From an uncultured Bacteroidota bacterium (lineage in GTDB: Bacteria; Bacteroidota; Bacteroidia; Flavobacteriales; Flavobacteriaceae), in contig CACAZM010000006.1 in the NCBI GenBank assembly GCA_902536935.1, forward strand, positions 1 through 64,000: 64,000 bases of DNA, in the 5' to 3' direction. Below are positions 49,901 through 58,201 of the stretch, in pieces; position 1 is the first letter of the stretch, and each line of letters starts with the position of its first letter. The notes below the pieces were generated by a model. The model ran no database searches. It saw nothing but the letters and a program-made list of their open reading frames with translations, and had not been told where the DNA came from. A program made the translations under genes and the position numbers.

Positions 49901-50043
49901 GTTGGTACGTGCACAGCAACCACATTGGCTCCTTCAAGCTCCATATTAGCATCATCAACGACAACTCCAGAAATCGATGATGTTGTTATCTGAGCAGAGA
50001 TAAATCCACTAATGAAGAGCAATAGTATAATTAGTTTTTTCAT
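46915..50043 (-). CDS. Oar-like TonB-dependent outer-membrane protein
   Basis: A 1042-residue outer-membrane protein. Signal peptide 1-18 (ending FISAQ), a carboxypeptidase-regulatory/CnaB-like domain (about 22-105; ISGVVVDDANMELEGANVV, VTNQDGRFNM), then an Oar-type plug (SASDYTRLEPTASNGSFGGRNDQ, IDAIEQITVSTAPYDV, FTGASVNAVTKSGTNEF) and a large barrel ending in QFGLRYIF. Oar proteins were described in Myxococcus as adhesion or transport proteins, some for protease export. It has a 200-base A+T-rich leader and stands alone without SusD or a lipoprotein partner, so its cargo is unknown. Confidence 0.9.
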   Translation of the reverse strand: MKKLIILLLFISGFISAQITTSSISGVVVDDANMELEGANVVAVHVPTGTTYGVVTNQDGRFNMVNMRVGGPYTVSISYIGFNEQNFEDIFLTLGKSETISFAMIPDSQELDNVVVTASASDVFSSDRTGAKTSVGRRQLSTLPSISRSASDYTRLEPTASNGSFGGRNDQFNNYSLDGAIFNNPFGLDAATPGGQTEAQPISIDAIEQITVSTAPYDVTQAGFTGASVNAVTKSGTNEFNGTLYGFYRNEDMTGSKIKGQSIFVPKLLQSQTGISIGGPIIKNKLFFFFNFEQDNREDLGQSWLPNRGTGGINESRVLESDLITVQSALSDLGYDTGTYEGFIHEAGSSKGIVKLDWNINDNHRMALIYNFLDASKDKPAHPTALGFRGPNASILQFENSGYQINNKLNSVQMELNSTLSDAVSNKLQIGYTHFDDFRNPMSSPAPAMTIQDGAGANYIIVGHEPFSINNRLDQKVMQLTNNLTFVKGNHTYTLGFSYEKFEFDNSFNLGVYGYGDDRGYAGAFGAFGSLSDFTTAINNGLIRDAIAAATATYENDSWSLAETNVGQMSFYLQDEWFVNDKFKLTYGLRMDKPLYFDSDKKAQEVIDGTGDYAPKTPYVNPNTGQVQFLDNTKMPSDKLVISPRLGFNYDVNGDDTTQVRGGSGLFTGRFPFVWLGNQIGNPNWWFHQMVDPDYQFPQVWRTNLGIDQEYDNELTLSLDVSYTKDINGPQVQNWGFKTPSGTLSGVDNRAVYLEGDFVQVDVPFPANASAYVFSNSDLGRIWNYSLKLQKTFDSGLYTSLAYNHLNAKDVNSIEAEITGDAFDFNPVVGDANAENLSYSKYGDMHRVIGVASQSWNYGTNNRWGSTITTFFEYNRGGRYSYTYAGDINGDGRGGNDLLYVPTSSQVLQMNFANPADASAYNAFIEQDDYLKSRRGKYAERYGALSPWTSRWDVRFLQDYRIQRSSGKTNVIQFSMDILNLGNLISSDWGLVQQPTSIQPIGVTVTDGVPSYTFDNNLVDSFVYDSSLQSRWQMQFGLRYIF

Positions 50044-50240
50044 AAAAATAGGTTTTAGTTAACTTTTACAAATTAGTGGATTATTATTAAGCATTGGAAA
50101 ACTGTTAATAAGTTGTAAAAAAAACTTAAATTAAAATTTATAAATATTCAATTTTAAGACACTTAAAGTGCATTTAATGTAAAAAATTATTCTTTATCCT
50201 TAAACTATAGGTTTTAGAATAAATTTATTTTCTTCTTACA

Positions 50241-50268
50241 AAAAAGCCACCCATTGGGTGGCTTTTTT
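50241..50268 (-). terminator. Terminator after the methyltransferase gene
   Basis: AAAAAGCCACCC pairs with GGGTGGCTTTTT around a three-base loop (50241-50267). It lies 20 bases beyond the stop of the minus-strand methyltransferase gene and its U tract reads in that direction. Confidence 0.8.
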
Positions 50269-50286
50269 TATTTTTAAAATATTGAC

Positions 50287-50829
50287 TTATAAACTACAAC
50301 GATAGACAAAGGCAGGAGGGAAGTTTAGTAATGAAAAATTAATTTTCACCTTTCCAAAGTGGGTCTTCAATCTCCTATAGTCAAAAGGTGCATATTGAAA
50401 TTGTAGAAACTGACCTACCTCACTTAAAAAGTTAGTAGCATTTTGTAGAATGGATTCTTTTAGCTCTAGAGAAAACATGGAAAGTGGTAGGGATGAAATT
50501 ATATGATCAGCTTTTTCAAATTGATGTTTTCGTAAATACTTTCCAATATGTTCAGCACTTTCATTGATGATTACAACTCTTTCATCTTGGATTTCAGAAT
50601 TCAATTTTTTACAAAAAGCTTCATTAACTTCAAATACCAAAAGTTTACAATTCGGATTTAATAACTTTATAATTTCATGTGTAAAAACTCCTCTACCGCC
50701 TCCGAGTTCAACAATAACTTTCGCATCTATGTAGTTAAGGTTTCCAAACATAAACCTTCCCAAGGACTTACTGCTAGAGGATACTGCTCCAACACTTCTG
50801 TTTTTGATGAATTCGCTCAAGTATGACAT
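50287..50829 (-). CDS. SAM-dependent methyltransferase, phospholipid N-methyltransferase-like
   Basis: A 180-residue class I methyltransferase. The SAM site is VIVELGGGRGVFTHEI (about 38-53), followed by LLVFEVNEAF (acidic residue for the SAM ribose) and IISSLPLSMFS, where NLPF-like residues occur in related enzymes. The ending LNFPPAFVYRC is typical of the COG3963 group annotated as phospholipid N-methyltransferases. The substrate could also be RNA or another lipid. It is a single gene with its own terminator. Confidence 0.8.
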   Translation of the reverse strand: MSYLSEFIKNRSVGAVSSSSKSLGRFMFGNLNYIDAKVIVELGGGRGVFTHEIIKLLNPNCKLLVFEVNEAFCKKLNSEIQDERVVIINESAEHIGKYLRKHQFEKADHIISSLPLSMFSLELKESILQNATNFLSEVGQFLQFQYAPFDYRRLKTHFGKVKINFSLLNFPPAFVYRCSL

Positions 50830-50945
50830 AAACCCTAGTTTTTTTGGTCCTCGAATTTACTTATTTTTTGCGAGCATTTAAGAGGAATCAAAAACAAAAG
50901 TTTTTATGATTTACACTAGGTTTGACTCGAATTTAAATTTAGCTT

Positions 50946-53387
50946 TCACCTTTTTATGAGATTAAAATCTATCAAATAATTTATTCTTAGTGAAAACTGG
51001 TGCTGCGCAGTATGATCAAAAAGATTATTTAAGCTTCCTAAGTAATCAAGTTTTGTAGCACTATCTCTTTTGAATAATTGATTTCGGTATAATAGCACCA
51101 AATTACTTCCTGGGGCAAACCACCATTCAAAATTAATGTCAAGGTTCCAGATGTTAAAGTTTGTATCTGGGTCAAATTCTAGAACTGAAAAGTCTGTTAC
51201 GGTACGTTTTCCGTTTTCATTTAGTAGAAACAGATTACGATCGTACTTTGCTCTACTCCAATAGTTTCTAAGTTTTAAGTTAACCCATTTCTTACTATCA
51301 AAAAAGTAGTTAAGGTCAATGTTGTTTTCTATAGATTGAATATCTCTTATTCCAAAATAAATATTTTGGTTCATTGACTCAAGATATCCCACATCGTCCT
51401 TAAAATGAAGATGGCTGGACTTTACTTCTAATGAGAATTGTTCTGAAAAACGATAAAGTGTGGATAAATTAAGTCTATTTTGTGATTTTTTTTCTTCAAA
51501 ATCTTCTTTAAAATAGGAAAAGTTGTTCCATTGAATCCTATATGAGAAATCCTTATTTTTATTGGACTGCATCACCAGCTTTGCTTGGAAGTTCTCAGGT
51601 TCTTCTATGTAGCGGTCTAATGTTCTGGGTTTATCATAATCTCTTGTTTTAGATGAGTAAGCAAAATCAGCCTCAAAAACCATTAAGTTTTGTGTTGAGA
51701 AATCATTTCCAAACCTTATGCCCCATAACTTTCTTTCAGAAGAATGAAACGTTCGCGTGTTATGAAACCATAAATAGTTCCTGTACTTTCTAAGAAAGCC
51801 GTACTCTTTGAGAATTTGATAGCTTATCCTAGATGAAAAACTTTGATGATCTAAAAAATTAAAATATCCCAACTCATTCTGTTTGTAATGTTTATCAACA
51901 CCCCACCAGCTGACATTGTATCTAAAATTACCTTTGAGCTCACTCAAACTAATTCCTGACCTAAATCCATTTTTACTGTTATCTTTTGGTGCTTTACTGC
52001 CAAAAGCTTTTAACTTAACATTGAAGTCTCTGTTGTCATCAAACAAATCTGCTACAAATACAAAATTATTCCCATACAAACCATCATTTCCAGTTTTGTT
52101 GGTGTTAAGCATACTAACCGATGAATAGTCATTAAGCAGTTGCTGAGACAAGGAAAGTATATTATAATTTACCAAAGGTTGTATGGTTTGTTTCCTTCTT
52201 TGATTTGAAGATAAATTTTCGATTCCAGCATCAACCTTGTCAGTAATTGCGTTTAAGAAACCTAAGCTTAGGTTTTTATTTGTTGTTCCAGTTACCTTAA
52301 CCGTGTTTATTAATTGTGGGGTGTCATTAAAATCAAAAATCACCTCATCATTTTCAAGCAAATCGTCTCCTAGCGATACCTTTTCTCCAATCCTTCGGCT
52401 GTAAAAAAAAGATCCGCCGCCCATATCTCCGTCTGCAATCTCAAAAAGGGTGGCACCTTCCGTGAAAAAAGCTCTGTTTTCAGAGAATTGTTGCTCAAAA
52501 GGCCCTAGATTGAGTTCTACATTATCAAAGGCAACTTGGCCAAAATCTGGGATCAAAGATGCATCTAAGGTAAAACTGCTACTTAAACCGTATTTTAAGT
52601 CCATACCTGCTTTATAAGAAGTTGCTGGCTTCGCTCTTTTTTGAAGATTAATTGAAGACTGAACATAGGGATAAAAAAACAGTCTTACAGGGGGACTAAT
52701 ATTTTTTAATCCAGTTAGTGTTCCATTGGACTCATGATATTCCAATTCATTAACATTAACAGGACTCCACACAAAGGTTTCATCTAAACTTTGAATTTTT
52801 CTACCAAAGTTCAATCCCCATAGTTGTTCCTCTTTTTCAGGAAATCGAATGGCACTGTAAGGGATTGCCATTTCTACACTCCAACTATCTGAACTTATAT
52901 GAGTTTTAGCATCAAAAACAGTATCGTATAAAAAATCATCGGAGTCAATAGATCCAGAAGAATATACATCACCAACTGTACCAGCACTTGTTATTTGAAA
53001 ACCAAAAAAGTTTAAATCGTCGTTATATGTATTGAAAGTTACAAAAAAAGTTTCCGCATTTACATTCCAAATTTCATCACGCTGACTAAATTCTTTTGGC
53101 ATCTTGTCTGGATTTGGATGTTTGAGAATAGCACCAATATAAATCGAACTCTGATCATAACCCAAATATGCAACAGTCTCATAATTCGCGGGTATTTTAT
53201 TACCATGACGTGTTTCAGGCCACATCAGAGTGAAGTTAGTAGCAGGAACTAAATTGCTCCAAATCTTCTCAGATAATATTCCATCTATAATGGGTGCGCT
53301 TTCTACAGGAAATGCTTCATAACTCTTACTTTCTTGAGCTTGAATTATATTTAATATTAGAACAAGAGAAACAAATATATACCTCAC
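50946..53387 (-). CDS. DUF5916 protein with CBM9-like domain, outer-membrane
   Basis: An 813-residue exported protein. Signal peptide 1-18 (ending NIIQAQ), then a family 9 carbohydrate-binding-like domain (about 25-225; APIIDGILSEKIWSN, YLGYDQSSIYIGAIL, WSVEMAIPYSAIRFP). The DUF5916 region runs to the end with FTLDASLIPDFGQVAFDNVELNLGPFEQQFSENRAFFTEG split across residues about 280-320, and ends in beta strands that suggest a barrel. Start is GTG; upstream in-frame codons reach a stop. Such proteins are common in algal-polymer degraders; binding or gating of a carbohydrate is inferred. Confidence 0.85.
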   Translation of the reverse strand: MRYIFVSLVLILNIIQAQESKSYEAFPVESAPIIDGILSEKIWSNLVPATNFTLMWPETRHGNKIPANYETVAYLGYDQSSIYIGAILKHPNPDKMPKEFSQRDEIWNVNAETFFVTFNTYNDDLNFFGFQITSAGTVGDVYSSGSIDSDDFLYDTVFDAKTHISSDSWSVEMAIPYSAIRFPEKEEQLWGLNFGRKIQSLDETFVWSPVNVNELEYHESNGTLTGLKNISPPVRLFFYPYVQSSINLQKRAKPATSYKAGMDLKYGLSSSFTLDASLIPDFGQVAFDNVELNLGPFEQQFSENRAFFTEGATLFEIADGDMGGGSFFYSRRIGEKVSLGDDLLENDEVIFDFNDTPQLINTVKVTGTTNKNLSLGFLNAITDKVDAGIENLSSNQRRKQTIQPLVNYNILSLSQQLLNDYSSVSMLNTNKTGNDGLYGNNFVFVADLFDDNRDFNVKLKAFGSKAPKDNSKNGFRSGISLSELKGNFRYNVSWWGVDKHYKQNELGYFNFLDHQSFSSRISYQILKEYGFLRKYRNYLWFHNTRTFHSSERKLWGIRFGNDFSTQNLMVFEADFAYSSKTRDYDKPRTLDRYIEEPENFQAKLVMQSNKNKDFSYRIQWNNFSYFKEDFEEKKSQNRLNLSTLYRFSEQFSLEVKSSHLHFKDDVGYLESMNQNIYFGIRDIQSIENNIDLNYFFDSKKWVNLKLRNYWSRAKYDRNLFLLNENGKRTVTDFSVLEFDPDTNFNIWNLDINFEWWFAPGSNLVLLYRNQLFKRDSATKLDYLGSLNNLFDHTAQHQFSLRINYLIDFNLIKR

Positions 53388-53743
53388 AAAATATTAATTT
53401 TGATAAAAGAAATTAAATGATGGTGAAAATAGCATTTAATAACTTAAAATAACTTAGAAAGTAATTATATATAATCTTTTCTAAAAAAAATATTATGCCA
53501 AAAAAGGAGAACTAATTCCAGCGAATCAATTCTCCGATTAAGTGACCCAAGCTTTTGGAAGTTCGAACTTCTTCACAATAATAAATAATTTGGAAAAAAT
53601 TATTTAGGTATTTTCACCTTAGTTTTAAATTTTAGCTGTGCATTTAGTGCACAAACTGTTATTTTTATGTTAATAATTGAAATTATTGAAATAAGCCTTT
53701 ATTTTACAATCCTTAAATTTAGATATCTAAAATTCAAAATAAA
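53388..53743. other. 356-base non-coding A+T-rich region with two inverted repeats
   Basis: No gene can be supported here. It separates the divergent DUF5916 gene and the decayed carbohydrate-binding gene. Two symmetric sequences stand out: a perfect 14-bp palindrome GAAGTTCGAACTTC at 53558-53571, and TGTGCA/TGCACA around TTTAG at 53637-53653. Either could be an operator; neither is followed by a T tract that would make it a terminator. Confidence 0.5.
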
Positions 53744-54622
53744 ATGAAAAAAATTTTATTCCTTACACCATTATTTTTTATAAGTTTTTCTTACGGACAA
53801 ACATTTAGTGGTTTTGTGAAAAACCCTAGTTTCGAAGATGGCTCAATTGGAACTATAATTAAAAATCGATCTTATAATGATTGGAAATTAGGGGGTCCAA
53901 ATTCTGATGGTACTGGAGTTTCAGCAAGCATTCAAACAGCTAATGTCCATGCCGGAGATGGCACTAAAGCCTTAGAGGTCACTTCAGTAAATAACAATAC
54001 AGAATGGGGTATAAGACTTATCAACACAACATATCCTTTTGACGCAGATAATACAAATCCTATTGATGTTACAGTTTCATTTTGGGCAAAAACGTCTGAT
54101 ACTGATCCAGGGAGTGTGGTTCCTACTGGAGATATGAGATTATTAATAAAGGATACTGGTTCGTTGAACTATGCAAATGAAAAACAAACAGCTAATGGTT
54201 TTGTGGATAAAACACGTCGTGTTCTTCTTACTACTGATACATGGGTTTATATAACTAAAACTTTTACATTTCCAGCAGCAGAAAGTTATAATCTTTCTCT
54301 ATTTCTTGAATTTGGGAAAGTGGATGGTGTTACTCAAATAGACGGTATAACAACAACGGTTACTGGTGGTGCAACCTTATGAACACAAGACATAGCAAAA
54401 GATAAATCAAGTGTATCTTTTATCTAAATCCATCAACGGATTTCTTAAATTATAGATCTGAGGGAGTAAAAAATATTGAAGTATATAATTCGCTTGGTCA
54501 AAAATTAAATGAAGAAAAGGCTGATGGGAGTGTATACATCAGCTTTTCCTAAGGGTTCCTATTTACTAAAACTATTAGCTGATAACGGAGAGGTGTCAAC
54601 CAAACAATTTATTAGAGATTAA
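53744..54622 (+). pseudogene. Decayed secreted carbohydrate-binding-like protein with T9SS sorting domain
   Basis: The intact part (212 codons, 53744-54382) has a signal peptide (1-18, ending FSYGQ) and a jelly-roll resembling CBM4/9-type modules (NPSFEDGS, ALEVTSVNNNTEWGIRL, VTVSFWAKTSDTDPG, TWVYITKTFTFPA). It stops at TGA 54380. Beyond it, a T9SS sorting domain can still be read: DKSSVSF, a lost T in the run 54418-54421, YLNPSTDFLNYRSEG and IEVYNSLGQKL in another frame, an extra T in the run 54544-54547, then FPKGSYLLKLLADNG...KQFIRD back in the original frame to TAA 54620. The product would have been about 292 residues. The truncated protein may still be exported but would lack its surface anchor signal. 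Confidence 0.85.
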
Positions 54623-54675
54623 GAAAAAAAACTAATTATATTTAAAATATAATTTTTGCCTGATATTATAATACA

Positions 54676-57171
54676 CTATTTAACTTTGAAGCTCCAAACG
54701 TTTCCTTTTTGAATTTTATTTTTGATAATTCCATCTATTCTCCAATAGTAGGTTTTTCCAGGGTTTAGTTTTCCTGGAGAATAGATATTATTTTTTTGAT
54801 TTCCTTTATACTCAGGTGATTTGTTAGATGCATATTTTACACTATTGAAATCTTCACCAAAATATATATCACTTGAATTAGCTTCATAAGCATTTAGCCA
54901 CATTAAATCTGCGTTAGTTTTAACTGTTTTAGATTTATTGGGGGGAACTGGTGTCGATGCTATTTTATCTTGAAATCCTGGGATCCAATAATTTATATCT
55001 CCAAACTCATAAGGACCAATATCTGGTGCTTTTCCTAAATATTGTATTTCTTTTCCTTCAACAAGTGATCCATTATCAACTAGCTCAGAGTCTTTTTTGG
55101 GTCTAAAGTCTAAATTATCAGGGTCTCTTAATTGACTTCTTATATCAGCATTTTTAAAATTACCAGACCAGTTATGATCGACTATTCCCGGGACGGGATA
55201 ATCTTTACCTGGTCTTGTTCTGTGCCCTGAAAATTTATTTGAGATATTGTTTCTGGTAATTGTTTCATAATTTCTTCCTTGAATAGACACTTTGCTAGAC
55301 ACAATTAAATCATTTAGACGATTATCAAAACTTAAATTATTGTAAATAAAATGTTTGTCTCCCTTAAAGAAAACTCTATCAGTTTTCCAGGCAACATTAT
55401 GGTGCATAGTTCCATTCTCACCCCATCGAGAATTTGGGAGATTCGAATTGTCAAAACGTAATCCAATTTTTACTGAATTGTGTACCCAATTATAACGTGT
55501 TTGAGATTGATCTTGTTCTTTTGCACTTATTTGGATGAGTGATCCGTCATTCTGTAAATATCCTGATCGAGATAAATTGTTTAATTCAATAGTATTTCTA
55601 GCACCTGCTTTATACATTTCTGAAGCTCCGGCAGTATGTACAGTATTTCTTCTAAATAATAAATCAGTTGATCTTAACATATTTATGGTATAACCTCCTC
55701 TAAAAGTGCAGCTGTAATCAATAGAATGCATATAATTATTTTCAACGATATTATTTGATCCATTCATATTAAGAACTGGCCCATCCATATATTCAAATTT
55801 GCAATTTCTTATAATGTTGAATGATTCACTTTCATTCTTTTTCATTAACATAGAAGTTACTTTTATTTGGGACAGATCATTCAACATTCGCTTGGAATAA
55901 CTTGGGTATTTGAAATTGCAATTTTCAATAGTTATGTTATTACTTTCATAAGTATTAAATGTTGTTCCAAAGAAATTTATCCCTTGAATTTTTATGTGTG
56001 ATGAGTTCTGAATATCAAAAGCATAAGATTGTGTTTTTCCTCTAATTTCAAATCCTCTAGGATGTCTTCCTTTGGGAGTCCATAAATAAACTGTCTTACT
56101 TTTTGCATTGTAGAACCACTCATTTTCTTCATCCAATAACCCCAATTTACCCTCTAAAAAATAACCGTGTCTTTCCACTTTGCCTTCATAGCTGAAATGT
56201 ACTTTTATACCTTTCCTTTTAGTGTCGTATTTAAAATTGTCAGTATTGGGGCTATGCTCAATCACATTAGATTTAAAAGTTTTAAATGAACCTGAATTTA
56301 CAAGAATAATTGCTCCTGTTAAGTCTTCGTTTATCAAAGCTAATTCTTTATTGAAGTGATGTCCATAACTACTTTTTTCTTTTTCAGGCCAAGCCATTGA
56401 TTTGGTTTTATCCCAAACGGATCCATCATACCAATTTCCATTTGGCCATCTGGCTGAAGTCATACTTTTTTTATTTACGAATAATTGCCAGATATCTTTT
56501 TTGATTTTAGCTTTATAAATATTACCGTCGTACTTTCTCCAAGTTGTTTTTATCAATTCGGTTCCATCTAAAACAACATTTTCGTTCTTGTATGCCTTGA
56601 ATGTTATAGGGGAATTATATTTTCCGTGGGTTTCATACAACGAGATAGTTTCATGATAAATTCCTTCTCGAATATAACATGTATCACCAGCTTGCATTTC
56701 TTTTGAAGCTTTTGAAATTGTTTTAAAAGGCTTGTTAAAAGTTCCTGGGTTGGAATCTTCTCCCTTAGGGGAAACGTAAAAGGAGGTAACTGTTAAACGT
56801 ACTTTTTTGTCTTTAGATTTACTTTTTTTTGATTTTAGATAAGCATTGTATTTTGCTTTAAAGTAATCATGATATTTTATCATTTTTTCTTGTCCTACGA
56901 CATCCTTTACCATTTCATTGTAAATTGGATTTAGTTTTTCAATTTCCCCTCTTAATGTATCCTTATCGTCTTTGTATTTGTTTCTCAGAAGGTTGAATTC
57001 AGTCTCTTTTTCAACAAGTATATCATAAACCTGTACATTTTCGGTTTCTGTTAATCCTAAGATTTCTGATAATTTTTCTGTGTTTTCTTTAGCGAAGATT
57101 TCTGCCCTTGTTTGGGCATTTATAGAACCCGTAATTATAAATCCAAATAACAATAAGAACAGTTTTTTCAT
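54676..57171 (-). CDS. Secreted right-handed beta-helix protein with N-terminal helical domain, candidate carbohydrate-active enzyme
   Basis: An 831-residue exported protein; signal peptide 1-19 (ending SINAQ). Residues about 20-110 form a charged helical domain homologous to the small protein at 63556-63897. A right-handed parallel beta-helix region follows, opening with the DUF1565-like FYVSPKGEDSNPGTFNKPFKTI and containing repeated NITIENC- and NNIVENN-like turns and ARWPNG. It ends with APDIGPYEFG. The last 90 residues are fibronectin type III-like (PGKTYYWRIDG). The layout fits beta-helix glycoside hydrolases or lyases such as GH141-like proteins, but the family and catalytic residues are not assigned. 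It is divergent from the fucose operon. Confidence 0.8.
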   Translation of the reverse strand: MKKLFLLLFGFIITGSINAQTRAEIFAKENTEKLSEILGLTETENVQVYDILVEKETEFNLLRNKYKDDKDTLRGEIEKLNPIYNEMVKDVVGQEKMIKYHDYFKAKYNAYLKSKKSKSKDKKVRLTVTSFYVSPKGEDSNPGTFNKPFKTISKASKEMQAGDTCYIREGIYHETISLYETHGKYNSPITFKAYKNENVVLDGTELIKTTWRKYDGNIYKAKIKKDIWQLFVNKKSMTSARWPNGNWYDGSVWDKTKSMAWPEKEKSSYGHHFNKELALINEDLTGAIILVNSGSFKTFKSNVIEHSPNTDNFKYDTKRKGIKVHFSYEGKVERHGYFLEGKLGLLDEENEWFYNAKSKTVYLWTPKGRHPRGFEIRGKTQSYAFDIQNSSHIKIQGINFFGTTFNTYESNNITIENCNFKYPSYSKRMLNDLSQIKVTSMLMKKNESESFNIIRNCKFEYMDGPVLNMNGSNNIVENNYMHSIDYSCTFRGGYTINMLRSTDLLFRRNTVHTAGASEMYKAGARNTIELNNLSRSGYLQNDGSLIQISAKEQDQSQTRYNWVHNSVKIGLRFDNSNLPNSRWGENGTMHHNVAWKTDRVFFKGDKHFIYNNLSFDNRLNDLIVSSKVSIQGRNYETITRNNISNKFSGHRTRPGKDYPVPGIVDHNWSGNFKNADIRSQLRDPDNLDFRPKKDSELVDNGSLVEGKEIQYLGKAPDIGPYEFGDINYWIPGFQDKIASTPVPPNKSKTVKTNADLMWLNAYEANSSDIYFGEDFNSVKYASNKSPEYKGNQKNNIYSPGKLNPGKTYYWRIDGIIKNKIQKGNVWSFKVK

Positions 57172-57230
57172 GGTTTAATAATTTTAATAAATTAAAATTA
57201 ATTCAATTATAAAGAATAAAGTGTTTCGAT

Positions 57231-57251
57231 TTGTATCATATCATGATACAA
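57231..57251. promoter_or_regulatory. 21-bp inverted repeat, candidate operator of the fucose locus
   Basis: TTGTATCAT (57231-57239) and ATGATACAA (57243-57251) are perfect inverted arms around ATC. It lies in the 234-base region between the divergent beta-helix gene and the SDR operon, 60 bases from the former's start. No T tract follows, so a terminator is unlikely. The size and symmetry fit a dimeric repressor such as a GntR- or LacI-type protein, which is inference. The rest of the region is A+T-rich. Confidence 0.6.
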
Positions 57252-57405
57252 ATATTTCATATTTAGTAAAGGCTAACTGCTATTATTTTAGTAAATTGAG
57301 TTTATTTTTCAACTATAAGATTTTACAATTTAAACTTAATTTAAATGCTCCGGTCTTGATTGGACCTGCTGGATATATAACATCTGAAGAAGATTAGTAC
57401 TTAAA

Positions 57406-58194
57406 ATGATAGAACCAAAATTTTCCTTAAAAAATAAAGTGAGTTTGATTACCGGTGGTGGAAGTGGCATTGGCAAAGCAATCGCAAAAACTTTTGCAAT
57501 GCAAGGTTCATACGTCTATATACTTGACTACAACGAAATAACAGCTGCTGAGGTGGTTCTTGAAATTAATAATGAGGGATTTAAGTCCAAAGCATATAAA
57601 TGTGATGTCTCAAAATCAGAAGAAGTATCAAATGTAATAGAGAAAATTTCACAAGAATCTTCGATTGACATTTTAGTAAACAACGCTGGCATCGCTCATG
57701 TAGGAAATATTGAAATGTGCGAAGAAGAAGACTTGGATAGACTTTACAATATTAATATTAAAGGAGTTTTTAATTGTTTAAAAGCTTGTATACCCCTTAT
57801 GAAAATCAATGGTGGTGGTGTAGTTCTAAATTTAGCCTCTATCGCATCTTCTGTTGGGATATCAGATCGTTTTGCATATTCAATGTCTAAAGGAGCTGTT
57901 CTAACAATGACTTATGCAATTGCTAAGGATTACATTGACCATAATATCCGTTGTAATTGTATTTCACCAGCTCGAGTTCACACTCCATTTGTAGATGGAT
58001 TCATAAAGAAAAATTATCTTGGTAAGGAAGAAGAAATTTTTGAAAAGCTTTCAAAAACACAACCCATTGGACGTATGGGAAAGCCACAAGAAATAGCAGA
58101 TTTGGCATTGTTTTTATGTAGTGATGAAGCGAGTTTTATTACAGGTTCAGACTACGGAATTGATGGCGGGTTTATAACACTTAATTCAAAATAA
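57406..58194 (+). CDS. SDR-family dehydrogenase, probable 2-keto-3-deoxy-L-fuconate dehydrogenase
   Basis: A 262-residue classical short-chain dehydrogenase. The cofactor motif is TGGGSGIG (16-23) with Asp41 favouring NAD, the NNAG motif is at 92-95, and the catalytic Ser145, Tyr158 and Lys162 are present. The segment CISPARVHTPFVDGFI is characteristic of SDRs that neighbour FAH-family hydrolases in Bacteroidota sugar-acid loci. Context (FAH hydrolase seven bases downstream, fuconolactonase remnant, lactate dehydrogenase, fucosidase) points to oxidation of 2-keto-3-deoxy-L-fuconate. First gene of the operon. The exact substrate is inferred. Confidence 0.85.
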   Translation: MIEPKFSLKNKVSLITGGGSGIGKAIAKTFAMQGSYVYILDYNEITAAEVVLEINNEGFKSKAYKCDVSKSEEVSNVIEKISQESSIDILVNNAGIAHVGNIEMCEEEDLDRLYNINIKGVFNCLKACIPLMKINGGGVVLNLASIASSVGISDRFAYSMSKGAVLTMTYAIAKDYIDHNIRCNCISPARVHTPFVDGFIKKNYLGKEEEIFEKLSKTQPIGRMGKPQEIADLALFLCSDEASFITGSDYGIDGGFITLNSK

Positions 58195-58201
58195 ATCTAT
58201 T

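Noticed and set aside
50830-50945. Terminator after the DUF5916 gene (AAAAAC/GTTTTT pairing)
   Set aside because: A few A-T pairs without a G+C-rich stem; not distinguishable from the A+T-rich background.
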